NCBI RefSeq assembly: GCF_000524195.1
Contig: NW_020170440.1
Span: 58,720 to 122,719 of the forward strand
Source of the DNA: Echinococcus granulosus
Taxonomy: Eukaryota > Platyhelminthes > Cestoda > Cyclophyllidea > Taeniidae
DNA: 64,000 bases
Direction: 5' to 3'
Shown: positions 14,576 to 26,517 of the stretch, one piece after another
Position numbering within the stretch: the first letter of the stretch is position 1
Layout: every line of letters starts with the position of its first letter
Program-made: the position numbers and the translations under genes
Notes under the pieces: model-generated
What the model was told of the DNA's origin: nothing
What the model saw: the letters and a program-made list of their open reading frames with translations, nothing else
Databases searched by the model: none

Positions 14576-14845
14576 TAGCGATTGAAGACTTCTTTGAAGA
14601 CGAAAGAGAGCATAATACTAGGGCAGAATAAATACATATATATAATACGATGGTTGTTTATCTCTCCGTTTTTGTGGAGAGCCACTTTTGACTTGGGCAT
14701 TCCACCACGCTGGATGGGCTGGCCTTGGCATCATGGCGGTAGCCCTGACACCTTCTCTGTGCCGAATACATATATTCTGCCTGATTATTATGTCGTCTTT
14801 CGTCTTCAGGGTAGTCACGGTGCGCCCACTCGACGAGATACAATG
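14576..14845. mobile_element. MITE-like element, copy B (inverted relative to A)
   Basis: About 270 bp starting at TAGCG (14576), followed by AAGACGAAAGAGAGCATAAT. The right arm at 14760-14810 carries the inverse, with GAATACATATATTCTGCC and CGTCTTTCGTCTTCAGGG. Read on the plus strand, the interior (TAATACGATGG, GCCACTTTTG, GGGCTGGCCTTGGCAT, GTAGCCC) lines up with copy A read on the minus strand along nearly its full length. Non-autonomous DNA element; superfamily not assigned. Confidence 0.7.
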
Positions 14846-16160
14846 GCCAAGTCAAAGTGGCCCATTACCAATGCCAATCGTTAAACAAACAATCAATGCA
14901 TTGTGCGATAACGAAATAGTCATTTTAGGAGGCATAATATCACTGCATTGAAGTCAGAATTTACGCCAACTTATCTATTGTACCTTGGGAGCAATAGGAC
15001 AGGATGGTCGGGGCCTTGTTTTATTAGGTGATGATGAATAAAGGGGTACAGTTGCACTGATTAAGTGCGTTTAGGGTACATTTCCTCCAGCATTTATGGA
15101 ATCTGATCCAACAAGGACTTTTTTACTAATCGCATTCCAGATGAAATGTACAATTTAACCTGTATTAATATTACCGTACGCATTAACTTTAACGGATATC
15201 AGTAACTTAGCTTCGTTCACATAACGTTTGCGGCTCAGTTTCCGTTCCACTTGCATTAAGTCATTACAAAATTATTCTTTAAGTCAAAGGCAGTTTGAGA
15301 ATGGATTGTCGAGCAAGGCGTAAGTGACGATTTGATATCCAAACAATATGAGCGATTATTGAGGTCATCGAGATGGCCTTGGGGTCGCTTGGCATAAAGC
15401 CAAGTGATGAGACGTATTTTCTGGGTGCTTTTCTACTATCCACCAAAATAAGGGAAAAAAACAAGCCAAACAAGTTTCATTTGCGATAAACCGCGCAAGT
15501 GCTTTCTCCTTGAAGAAAGTGGTTTTTGCCTACGTGAGCTAAACAGCCAAAACAATCGCTTTAGGGTCAAAATTGGATAAGGTTGAGAACTTGACGCTTA
15601 ACAAACAGGCGTTCCTGTAGTTCTCTTCATTTTAAGGTTTATCAGAACTCCTCATTTAAACCAGGTTGTGTGCATTACTATTTCCAGGCTAGTCAGAGGG
15701 CTGACAGTCTTTTAAATGTTCAAAATACTAGTGCGTAGTCTCTAAGACACACGCCATTTTTAGAGATTTTTTGGTAGTAGTATAAAACTACTCGAGCCGT
15801 TCGTTGCGCCACCCACGGTCTTTTCACTGCTTTTGTCAAGCCAATTTTCTCCATTTGATTATATAGGCATATGCTAAAATAAAAAAGACCTAACATTTTC
15901 ATAACTTCAGATTATTTAACTGTTTCAAAACGAGGCGCGTGTTCTGGTTGGGGGGCGTGGTTTGTAAGTGGTTTTCCGGTTGTTTTGTGGAATGTTGGGA
16001 CAGCTTTTGGTATTGTTTTGCTATGCTAAATTTTCGCTTATTTCTGTGGTGAGATTTATGTTATTGATTAGTAGAGTTCTTAATATTCTTAAAAGCACTC
16101 GAAACAACTTAAAGTTGTGTCTTAGTTTCACACTCGCTTAGCTTTTATGATAAATTTTTT

Positions 16161-16163
16161 CAG
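16161..16163 (+). promoter_or_regulatory. Splice-acceptor-like site just before the DDX55 start
   Basis: A TTTTTTCAG acceptor ends at 16163, seven bases before ATG 16171. It fits either a cis-spliced 5' UTR exon or a spliced-leader addition site, which flatworms use. If the primary transcript were not spliced here, an in-frame upstream ATG at 16147 would add eight residues. Confidence 0.4.
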
Positions 16164-16170
16164 AACAGCA

Positions 16171-19100
16171 ATGGGCAAAACCTGGGAGGATCTCAATCTC
16201 ATCTCTGAAAGCCTACAGGGCATCACCTATTTGGGTTTTGCTCATCCCTTTCCTGTCCAGTCTACCGTAGTTCCTCTTCTTCTCAGTCGTAAAGACGTTG
16301 CTGCCGAGGCAGTCACAGGGTCGGGCAAGACTCTTGCCTTCATCCTACCGATTTTAGAGATTCTTGCAAAGCGTCATGATGACTGGAAGAGTCATGAGGT
16401 ATATCTTATTGCCTTTCCGGTAACATTCGCTATTGGCGTTAGGTATAACGCCACTTGTTGCATCAGTTTATGATAACGGTTTGAGAATAATCATACGTCA
16501 AAATGTATGTAGAACGCTTTTGCTCTGAGGATGATTGCATGCTTGCAGTTTTTGAGCAGCAATTGAATTACTCAGTTCGGTAGTACTAGTGTTGCCGCTG
16601 TTACCACGAGAGATTTTCTTGGCTGTGGTGGTCGATTCCCCTCCAATGTCTTGGTTGCAAAAGCATGACATTTGACGCTCGCACTTTTGACTAATGGGAT
16701 TGAGTTATGGGTATTGCTCAAGAACAAGTGGTTAAAATAAGTCAGATAAGTAGCGTAAGCATGCATTCCTTTGTTTTTTCCTGTTGGTTTCTGCTCGCGA
16801 ATATCCGAGTTCGAAATTCGAGGAACAGATGCCCCCAAAACCGGTGATGAATCGTTTTTTTAGGTTAGCCACCAGAAATTTTTCTTAACTGGATCTTTAC
16901 CACTAAAGATGTTTGGTTTAGTGGTAGGCTCGTTTAGGTTTAAAAGACTTTGACTTTGTTTGGTATTCTCTATAGTTTGATTTGCACTATCCACTGAGAG
17001 GATGCAGCATGCCCCCATAGGAAGCATCTACAGTTGTTAGGAATGCTCATCACGTTATAATTCAGAATTTAATGTGTTGGTTAACGAACATTTTATCAAA
17101 CCTCATGTCCCTTTTCTCCAATTCGGACTCTGCAGATCGGCGCACTCATACTGTCACCGACGTACGAGCTAACAGTTCAAATCCATAACGTACTTACATG
17201 CTTTCTGCAGTTCTTCAAACGCAAAGACGGGTATGCCAACTTTTTATTCACAATGCGTGGTATTTTCCTTTCAGAAATGTTCCATTCCCTCAAGCGGTAT
17301 AGGTAAAGTCTGGATATTAGAATTTTCGAGTCATTTTATTGAGTTTACTCCAAAAGTTCATCTTTTGGTGCCTTTTTTGATCCGCCTGTGAATCCGCTTT
17401 AAAAGTATTTACTAGAAAGTAGATGCTTTTGAAGATGTCTTATTTCCCATATGTTGGGGGTTTTCGAGAATCAGTATTGATTCATCATCTAACCCAAAGT
17501 TATGGATCCCTTGAATCAGACATGGTCAATATACATACAAACTATCGAATGAGACTCGGACTGCAGTAGGGTTGTTACAGTAATGCATCAATGGAATTGT
17601 CCATCACTGCCTTGTATCATCAAATCCAGTTTTTGTGCTGTTCCCAAATCCATGTTAGGTTGTTTGTTTATTATAATAGGTGGTAACATTGCTTTTAACT
17701 GTTTTTGGGCCTAATGAGACCTGACAGTTAGGAAGCACATCACGAGCATTAGTAATTGACGCAACTCCGGGGGGGGGTCATTTTAGACGTCATCAATCAA
17801 GACGGAGGGCAACAGTGCCTGTGCGTACATGGAAGCGTGGTAGAGTATATTGATGGGGCTTTTTGTGACGGAAAAATCCGTTGATAAGCGCAGTTACAAA
17901 TAGTTTCGACACCGTGTAGTACTGAGGTTCAGTTGCAGTAAGGAATTTGATCTGGTAATGTCAGTATTTCAATGGCATCTGTACATCAGTGACGATCCAA
18001 GTGTCGGTGATTCCCATTTAGCAGCCTCAGCGGTTATCCTCGTAAACATTCGTCGTGGAGGTTATACCTAGTCTACCCATCTGTCATCATGGAATAATAC
18101 AAGTGACGAACATCTATCTGGCTCACGCTAGGCGTTCTAAGATAGTTCACCCATCTTTTCATCTCGAGGCTTTCCAGAATTATGTAGACAAAATTACCAA
18201 GGGGCTTGGCCGAAAGGTAAATGCAGTTTCGACTTCCTGAAATTTTTTTGGCGGTTTGACGTGAGCACGGAACGTAGTGTTTCCCTTAGATGCAAAATTT
18301 CAGAAGCACTATCGAAGACGTTTAATCAGCTTATAGAATAGGTCTGGTCGTCGGCACTGTCTGCAATATCAATGAGGTTAGCATTAATCCTATTTTACTT
18401 TCATGGTTCGTTAGTGGAACTTTTTGGTCGATACAGGTCTCCGCGCTTCAATTCTCTCGTTCTAAGTGGTGGTGCTGCTCATACTAAGCGTCTAGAGGAC
18501 CTGAAACGTTTTCAAGCCACTGGCGCAACCATTCTCGTGGCTACTCCAGGTCGCCTAGTCGATCTCGTTCAAAAGGCACCCCTCTTTTTGGGTCAGATAT
18601 CCAACAACCAGACCTTCAATCCTGTTGTTCGGGGACTTCGCAGCTTGGTAGGATCTATCGTATTCACTCACTCAACTTTTTTTCGTTCCTTTAGGAGATC
18701 CTGATACTCGACGAAGCTGACCGCCTACTTGATATGGGATTTGAACCACAGTAAGCGAGGACCGCTTTCCAGACATCTCAACCTCTAGATTGAATGCGAT
18801 ACTTGGCATGTTACCAAAGCAGCGACGGACGGGTCTGTTTTCCGCTACACAGACAAACCAACTGGATGATTTGTTGCGGGCAGGGCTGAGAAATCCAGTT
18901 AGAGTTGTAGTGAAAGAGAAGGACGTGGCTTCAATTGTGCATCAACAAAGAACTCCGTCGACTTTGGAAAACTACTTTCTGGTATGTTGATACTTTTGTA
19001 CTTTCTGCTGAAATGAGGGGAGGCACCTTCTCGATGTGACGTAGCTTTCTTAATACTAGCTTGTGAATCTTGGTAAAGCTACCAAATAGCTTTAGACTTC

Positions 19101-22100
19101 TTTGTTGACTACTGATAATTCTTTGAGTTGGTAATTGCCTGTTATGTCATGCCGTTAATTGACTCAACGGGATATTCTGTGGACTTGTCGAATCAGCTAA
19201 ATATATGTATCTGTGGCAGTTTGAAAAGACTGAGGGGCTAGAAATACGAACGTACGGGATGAGATTGGAGCTACGCACACAATCCCTTTGAAGCCGTAAC
19301 GCGGTAGGCTACATGCTTTAACCGTAGTCCCCAGCCCGCTCTCAGTTGTTGCTAAAACTTTTGAAGTAATGGCAGCAACGATAGTGACTGTATCTGCTTT
19401 GAAACTGCCTATGCACACACCCACTCATCCGCAAAAAAGGACCAAGATGACAATATTTTGATGACTAATTTGCATCACAGCTAGAAGACATCCGACACAC
19501 ACTCATGTGGATTTTAATGGGATTCCTCATAGCCTTTGTTACCTTCTTTGAGGCCAATCCCACTGGTGATTGAGGTGGATTCATTTGGGGCCCGTAGAGC
19601 TGAAGGCTGGGCGATGTCAAAGAGACAATAGGGGTTTAAGAATTAGAAATACTATGAAGGAAAGTGTCGATATAAGTAAACAGTTTCTGAATAGGCAAAT
19701 TGATGCATGAAACGCATAGGTGGATATTTTGAGTGGATAGATTAGAGTTGCATTTAGGATCTAGAATGAATGGATGTATTAGAGATGGTTTGCTGTATGA
19801 ATAAATCGACGGGTGATTGACTGGATGGATCCAGAGTAGGTTTTTACTCGATCTTATCGTCTTGAATCTCCCCATCTGCTCGCCATCGGCGTAGATTCCC
19901 CAACTCGAGTCTACAAGTCCCTAGAATTAATCACTCTCCCACCACGTTTCTCGAATAGGTTGTCGACCCTGCTGACAAATTTCGTGCCCTCGTCACATTC
20001 CTTCGAAGCCACGCATCCACAGAGAAGATTATCGTCTTCCTCGCTACTTGTGCAGCTGTCGACTACTTCAGTCGCCTCCTTCGTAATGGCCTCCTCCCCC
20101 CCCGCCAGGCCTCCCTTGTTCATGCTCTCCATCGCAAAATGCGCTTGAAACGGGTCGCAGAATTCGACAAATTTCGCTCCATTGAGAGGTATGCCGACAA
20201 TGTTTAGCACGTTTGATACTAGGGTCACGGAGATAAATCTGTCACTACATCCCAGATTAAAACTCGGGGGGTCACGTGTGGGACGCCGCTAGATAGCACG
20301 TTTGAAAGTTCATTGCCGTATTTTAGGGGCGTCCTGCTCTGCACAGACGTGATGGCACGAGGAATCGATGTGCCGGGGGTGAATTGGGTGCTGCAATGGG
20401 ATCCACCCTCGAACGCCAAGTAAGCGAGATTTCTTCTCTTGTTTATTTTACGCACCTTTGCCAAAGGTCTAAACTTTGTGTCACCAAAATTCTCACTATG
20501 GATTTCTTCTTGCATCGAATTACCGTTAAATTTCACATCTTTTTACAGCATCCACTGGACGTTTAATATCTAAGTATTTCGACAATTTGAAGGTCAAATG
20601 AACAAAATTTTTCTTTTTAAACTACCTGCCAAAATGTGGCGCTATTGTGTGGATTCGACTGTTTGAAGCACCGGTTTTTTAAAATAGGTATTTTCACCGT
20701 CTCAATTGTGAAAGTTGGAAGCAAAATTGACTAGGAAAGTTTTTGTTGTCTCTTCCTCTTGCCGTTCTACTATCATTACATTCAGCCCAGCGCTTGAATC
20801 ATTTAAATTAATACGAATTTGCATTTTTGACAAAATAAGATATTCTTGATGAATTTTAACCAAGCACACAATCCGTCAATACTTGTTTTAGTATCTGATT
20901 GATTGACATTGCGCAATGTTTGAGACACGGTATTCGTGTCATGGGTCCTTATCTACTTAAATTAGCAAATGAGTAGCATGTACTAGTACGGACACGAAAG
21001 AGAGAATCTTCTTTGCTGAACTGGAGTGACTAAATTACTGGTTACGCGTGATGCCGCCCTGACATCAAAAGACAAGCAGAGAGCCCTTAACCCCCCCCCC
21101 CGGTTGGAACGTTCTTGACCAATTAATAAATACTGAATGACCTTGGAAACCAGCTACGGCGGTGACATCGCGTATAAAGTTAGTTTAGCTTACCTTCTTG
21201 ACCAGTCAGATCGAAACCTTCAAAAATAATGACCATGATGCTGTTAGAACCCTTCACATCAATCGTTCCATTTGAAATTTGAGGTGTCGACGATGGAGTC
21301 CGCTCGAAATTGCTTTGGAAACCTGGGCAATAGTAAATTACTTTTGGCACAAGTAATACACATGTTTCATATCGCCATTTTAATGACTGTCCTGACTAGC
21401 CTATATCAGGTGACCAAAATAGTTCTTGCAACAATCGGGATAGCCCGACACAATAACCTGCTGTAAATTATGGAAACCTGTAAAACGTATGTAAATGCTC
21501 ACATGCCCTACATAGCCTAGATGTGCGTTAGTCTATCGGTAAGGTACCCGGCACTGTCCCCTCCAGTGCCTCCCTCTTACCTTAATTCCTCGTTTCATGG
21601 AATGCCGGTCAGGCCTGATGTACACAATTTCAACTGGTCTGTTGCGGGGCGTCTAACTCAATTACAAAGCTGGAGAAGCTTCACGTGAGACCTGTCCAAC
21701 ATTTGGAAGTGCAGTTGCAGTAAAAGTGCCGCCCATAAATGGCTTGCATTCGTTTGATTTGGGTAATGAAGCATTTCAAGACAAACGCTGCATCTTGCTC
21801 AGGAAAACCCTCCATTCTTGTCGATACTGGTCCATTAGTGGTGGTTGGACGTGCTTGAGTAAACTAGCAGTTTGCATCTACATCAATCGGGAAGAAAATC
21901 GTGAAAACTGAGTCCGTAAGTGCTATCCGCATTCGTTAAGCGATGAAAAACAATATGCTGTTTGCTGTTCTTAAGATCAGTATGTTATAAGAAGCGCACC
22001 ATGCGTTTTAAATTGTTCGTTGACTGACTGACTTGTAATTAGAGGTGAATTTCGTGCTTTTGTATTCCCTTGTTTTCTAAATGAACGAACACACTTGCTC

Positions 22101-25100
22101 ACTGTTCAATCCACACTTCCAAGGCAAGCGCCGCTTCTTCTCCGGTAAACTGCTTTGTGTGTGGGTGTGCGCGCGTGCGTGCGGTGGACTGAAAAAGAAT
22201 TGTTTACTTGCTGAATAATAGTCAACAAACGCGGCTGACACTTATCCACTCGAAACGATGCATCTCAAACAAGTGTTATGTTAATTACCCTTCAGAAGGA
22301 GTCTAGACTAGCCGACCCATCGGAGGAGTCATTCTCACTATCAAAAGACGACACAACGTAAGATCATGTATAATGACAGAAATTTCCTGTGCGGAGGTTA
22401 ACTTTCAGGTTGATAGGAGGAGAAAGTAAAGTGCAGAAACCAAATTTTATCCGCTTTTATCATTCCAGTAGCAATAGGCTGGGCAAATGCCGCACAGCAA
22501 GAGCAAATGGTGCGCTTAACACTAGTTATCATATCTCTTCCTCCATTCTCAGTTTCTTCGTACATCGCTGCGGTAGAACAGCGCGATGCGGAGCGGAGGG
22601 TCGAGCAGTTCTCTTCCTTGCACCCACCGAAGTCGCCTACGTGGACTTTCTTCGCATCAACCAAAACGTGTGTTTGATCTTTCCATTGCTCTTATTATGT
22701 AAGGTCTACCATCTGCTTTTATGTAATCGGTGTCAAAAACTAGTGACGACTGGCATGAGCTATTTTTGAAGGACCTAGCATGCCACATCCCAGGGTATTT
22801 TTACTTCCACAAATGAAGCATTGCACAAACGTAGAAGCTGAATCGCGAGGGCTCTGAAAGCTAGCTAGACTACTTTTTCCAGTTTGTTGCACTGTTCTTG
22901 GCGCTGCCTGGGACTATTTTTATTCACAGATTATCACAGAAGCGAAACAGAATCAACTGGTAGGCAAGATCGAACATCTTGCAGTGCTTCCTCAGTGCCT
23001 ATCGCCCTGGCCTTCGAATCCATCGGCAGTTGTATATCTCTTAAATTCCTAACGGAAGAAGTTGTTATTAGTTCTATCGGTGTTGGGAAGGTGTATTCTG
23101 AGGAGTGGTTTTTCACATCAGACAGCTTGAGAGGTAGAATCACCTGTCTTAATCATTTTCCGGGTTTTCATAATATAAAGAAGTTCAAAGATTCCACATT
23201 ACAGTCAGCATTAACGGCTTTTGTGGATGCTTTTGACTCGTTTGGTGCTTATCTTGATCCGTTTCTAATCGGCTGTATAAAGTGTAGGCTTGCCAACTGC
23301 TTCGAAGTTTCAATTATCTTTCTTTTTAAGTTTCCTCTTCGGCCGTCCGGGGCAGTAGCCCTCCTTTAAAAGTATCCAGCCAATACATTCACATGTGTTA
23401 GCTTCCGACGAGGAATCAATGAAGTCAGTCGCATTCTTCATAAGAAGTGAATAGTGTCGAACACATTTCTCACCATTGCCACTTGTATAGGACCCGATTT
23501 GCCTTTGACAGGCATTATATGACATGCGGTTGCAGAATCAGTTCCATCGTCAACGCAGTATACGAGTCATCTCATCTAGTTTGTAAGTAAAGCGCAAGAA
23601 TTCTGAAATTCAACTTCCGAGCCCTACAATTGCTTGGCTCTGGAAAATAATGAGAGGAGATCTAAACATACATTTACCACCAAAATTGATTTAGTGTTTT
23701 TTGCACTGGTCTCAAGCTTCAAATGCATCGATTTAGCAGCCGTTTCAATGTTGAAAAGAAGTTGGTAAGCCACTCTCACGAGCGGGAAGTATTAGGTCGG
23801 TTTATAGTACTCACGCACTTGCCTCTTATTCCAATGCCAGGTCACTCTTGTTGAAAGGGATCTACCCGAACTAGCTGATGCCTCCATCTTGGAAGAAATT
23901 ACAAGCGAATCGATTCGTGCAAAAGTTCAGCAAGTCTGCATCAAAGACAGGTGGGTGACTACACGAAAATACGTAAACAACGTCGGCTCTTTTGTTTAGG
24001 CTGCTCTACGAGAAGAGCATCAAAGCTTTCGTCTCCTTTGCTCAATTCTATCGCAAGCACGACTGCCGGTTGCTCTTCAAGATCCAAGGCAGGTGATGCT
24101 TATTTTATAAAGTGGCATCTACTGTTCTGCATTTCAGTTTGCCTTCTTGTTTAGCTTCCACTACCCATGGTCTTCGCTTTTTATATTCACACCCCTTTTT
24201 GTGGTTCATCTATGCTGTCTGTAGGTTGCTTCTGTCACGATTATTCACTTGGAAATAACCAGTCAAATTATCCTAAAAAAGAAGAACGAGGATGGAACTC
24301 GGTGGAATTAAATTGACTTATTTTAAGTATAATTTGAGGATGGTGCTCATGCTTGCCGATCCTTTGAAATGCAATTGCTGGATGGACAAATTGAAGCAGG
24401 GAAGAATCGCCTAAAAACCTTCAAGGATAGTCTGTAAACGTGATAGGAGTAATGCCGATCTGTGTGCACCTTGTGATCACTTTACTTGGTAAGCGACTAC
24501 CCCATTGGATTGGTATGAGCCCTCCCTGATGTGACGGTGGCTGTGAAACTATGCCAAGGAAGAAGGGAGAAACGGCCTGTAATAAGCTGGATTTTATGAG
24601 CAGGATATTTCTGCACTTTCTGAGGACAGGAATTCACTTCAGGATTGGGGTAAAGTTCCATCTCAGCGCCGTCTATGGGTCGATTGATAGCTTTGAATAG
24701 ACATCCTGGTTTTACCAATGTGGAGCGTTTCAATCTTCAAGCTGACTGCAGCCACGACCACAAGGAATACGAATAGGATGTTCAAAGCGATCTGTACAAA
24801 TGATTGAAGTGGTTACAGGAAAGCCGAATGCTTGAATGCTGGATCGTCTCTGTCTTGATCATGGTAGTCTTAAATTCAACGAGCAACTGTAGACAGAGAC
24901 AGGACTGTATCTAGGATCCTTCGATACACGAATGCTTACTTGCTTTTGTTCTTTATTTCCACGGAGCCACTCGCTCAAATCAATGTGTCACTCTTCCTAA
25001 CCATACTGAGCGTTTGTCACGGTTGTTCATTTTCCCACCTTGTAGAATTGGATTGGGGTTCACTGGGCAACGCCTACGGCCTTTTGCGACTACCTCAAAT

Positions 25101-26517
25101 GCCCGAACTCAAAGGTGTCTCCATCGACAGCTTTATTCCCTCTGATGTCGACTTGACCAAGCTTAAATACAAGTTAGTTTACTTTGAAGTGTCTTCTTTC
25201 TTTAAACGAAAAGAAATCTTTTTATTTTCGTTTTTCCAGGGAGAAAAGCATTGCTAGGCAACGCGAGTTGAAACGCAAAGCGTTGGAGGCTAATCCACCG
25301 CCGAAGTTTAAGAAGGTGCATTTCAATATTAGCTTAGCTTGTTTCTAAAAAATTACACGATTTCCCATCACTGATGGTCAGTCCACTTTGACACCTCCAC
25401 TTTTATAATGACAACCTCTCTGACTTTTCCGTAATGTGTCGCAACGCACGAGTGTGTCTACTGTTATCTTTCCATTGCACAGCTGGTTTCAACACTGGTC
25501 TTGGTCTCATCTCAGGTCTGTGCCTCACTGGGCACGTAGTTAACTCACCCGCATGATCGAAATTGGATCAAAACCACCTACCAGAAGGAAGCTTCTTACT
25601 CTTAAAGTATTGGCCAGCATACCCCCTCGTGTGCCGATCCTTTGGTTGACCGCATCCCTGCCTTGCCAGATACTTTGTTCGTTCCTCCACTGATCTGTTT
25701 TGGTCTGCGACCTCTCTGGCTTTAACTAGCAGTAGACATCAACGAGCCAGTCTTTGGGTTGTTTTCGTCTTGCTAGTTTTGCTGACCCTCTTAACGCCAC
25801 TTCAAGTGTGTCAGTGGTACCGAAGAGGATAAGCTAGGGGAGGTCATCACGTTTGGGGGCTTTTGGGTATCCACCCCTGCATCATGAAGGCCTTGTCGAA
25901 ACATGTGCAAAGAAGGCACTTCTCAAATTGAGGCTTGTCAACCATCTTCGGTGTCTGGGTGTAGGCTCCAGCATTTATTCGCATAACTTTGGAGGAAAAA
26001 AATTGCGGATGCATAATATGCTCCTTACTGATTTGGAATGATTTTCATTGAAGTTGTCGGGTAATTTGTTTCGTCTTTCGTTTAGAGTGTTGCATCTTCT
26101 GTGAAGGAAAATCCTTTCTTTGAAGTAAAGATGAACTTAGTTTTTTTATCCAGTCATCCCCTTGGTCCAAGACAAAGGAAAAACGTGCCAAGCGTGCCGC
26201 GCGCCGCCAGAAAAAGCTGCTTAAAGCAGAGCGCCTTATAACCACTGCCTCCCTTGGTGCCAGTATGTCGGATCGACTTATTAATAAGTGTTCCTCGGGT
26301 GCCATGGCAACTGATGGAAACGAGGATGACAGCGACGATAACGACACGAAGTCCATTTTGGAGGAGTACAAGAAAATGAAGAAGCTGAAGGGTCGCAAGG
26401 TGAGCGGAAAATCCGTGAAATTGTTGCTGCTGAAAGGCGCAGCAGTAGCTGTAATAGTTTTTGTCCGTGCACCAGATCACAGCGGCGGAATTGGAGGACT
26501 TAGAAGACGACGAGTAG
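16171..26517 (+). CDS. DDX55: DEAD-box RNA helicase DDX55 (Spb4 type), complete
   Basis: ATP-dependent RNA helicase; the Spb4/DDX55 family works in nucleolar 60S subunit assembly. Exons: 16171-16398, 17136-17230, 18437-18647, 18695-18750, 18789-18981, 19959-20188, 20327-20419, 22553-22667, 23841-23950, 24000-24088, 25046-25172, 25240-25315, 26154-26399, 26476-26517, giving 636 aa with all junctions in frame. Visible motifs: Q motif GF..PFPVQ (Q30), [10 protein letters not shown] (50-54), TPGRL (144), DEAD (184-187), SAT (215-217), ARGID (348-352), HRCGRTAR (373-380). The family-typical C-terminal part follows: [38 protein letters not shown] and a final acidic EDLEDDE. Human DDX55 is about 600 aa. 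Two oddities: motif Ia reads PTYEL, with Y86 for the usual Arg, and intron 10 uses a GC donor. Introns range from 38 bp to 2.1 kb. Confidence 0.95.
19640..19860. repeat. Degenerate GGAT/ATCC tetranucleotide tract
   Basis: Decayed tandem tetranucleotide array inside DDX55 intron 5. TGGATGG, GAATGGATG and ATGAATAAATCGA-like words recur on the plus strand, the complement of the (ATCC)n tracts elsewhere in the window. The unit is recognisable but no long pure run remains. Confidence 0.45.
20420..22552. other. DDX55 intron 7
   Basis: A 2.1 kb intron in phase 2 between the exon for WDPPSNA and the exon for [11 protein letters not shown]. It holds an 11-base C run at 21091-21101 and an alternating TG/CG tract at 22156-22183 that could adopt Z-form DNA. 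No coding exon of another gene was seen. Confidence 0.7.
24089..24090 (+). promoter_or_regulatory. GC splice donor of DDX55 intron 10
   Basis: The exon ends ATCCAAG and the intron begins GCAGGT. Only this cut keeps the reading frame into the next exon (ELDWGSL). The nearby GTGATG at 24094 would shift the frame. AAG|GC is the known consensus for GC-AG introns spliced by the major spliceosome. Confidence 0.65.

Larger units (their letters stand above)
13449..16170. other. Divergent intergenic region between CK1 gamma and DDX55
   Basis: The two flanking genes are transcribed away from each other from here, so both promoters should lie within these 2.7 kb. No TATA box in a convincing position was found. 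The middle is occupied by two copies of one MITE-like element, and the ORFs that overlap them are low-information readings of those repeats. Nothing coding was recognised. Confidence 0.6.

Noticed and set aside
22156..22183. Alternating TG/CG tract, potential Z-DNA
   Set aside because: Common microsatellite type inside an intron; nothing links it to a function.
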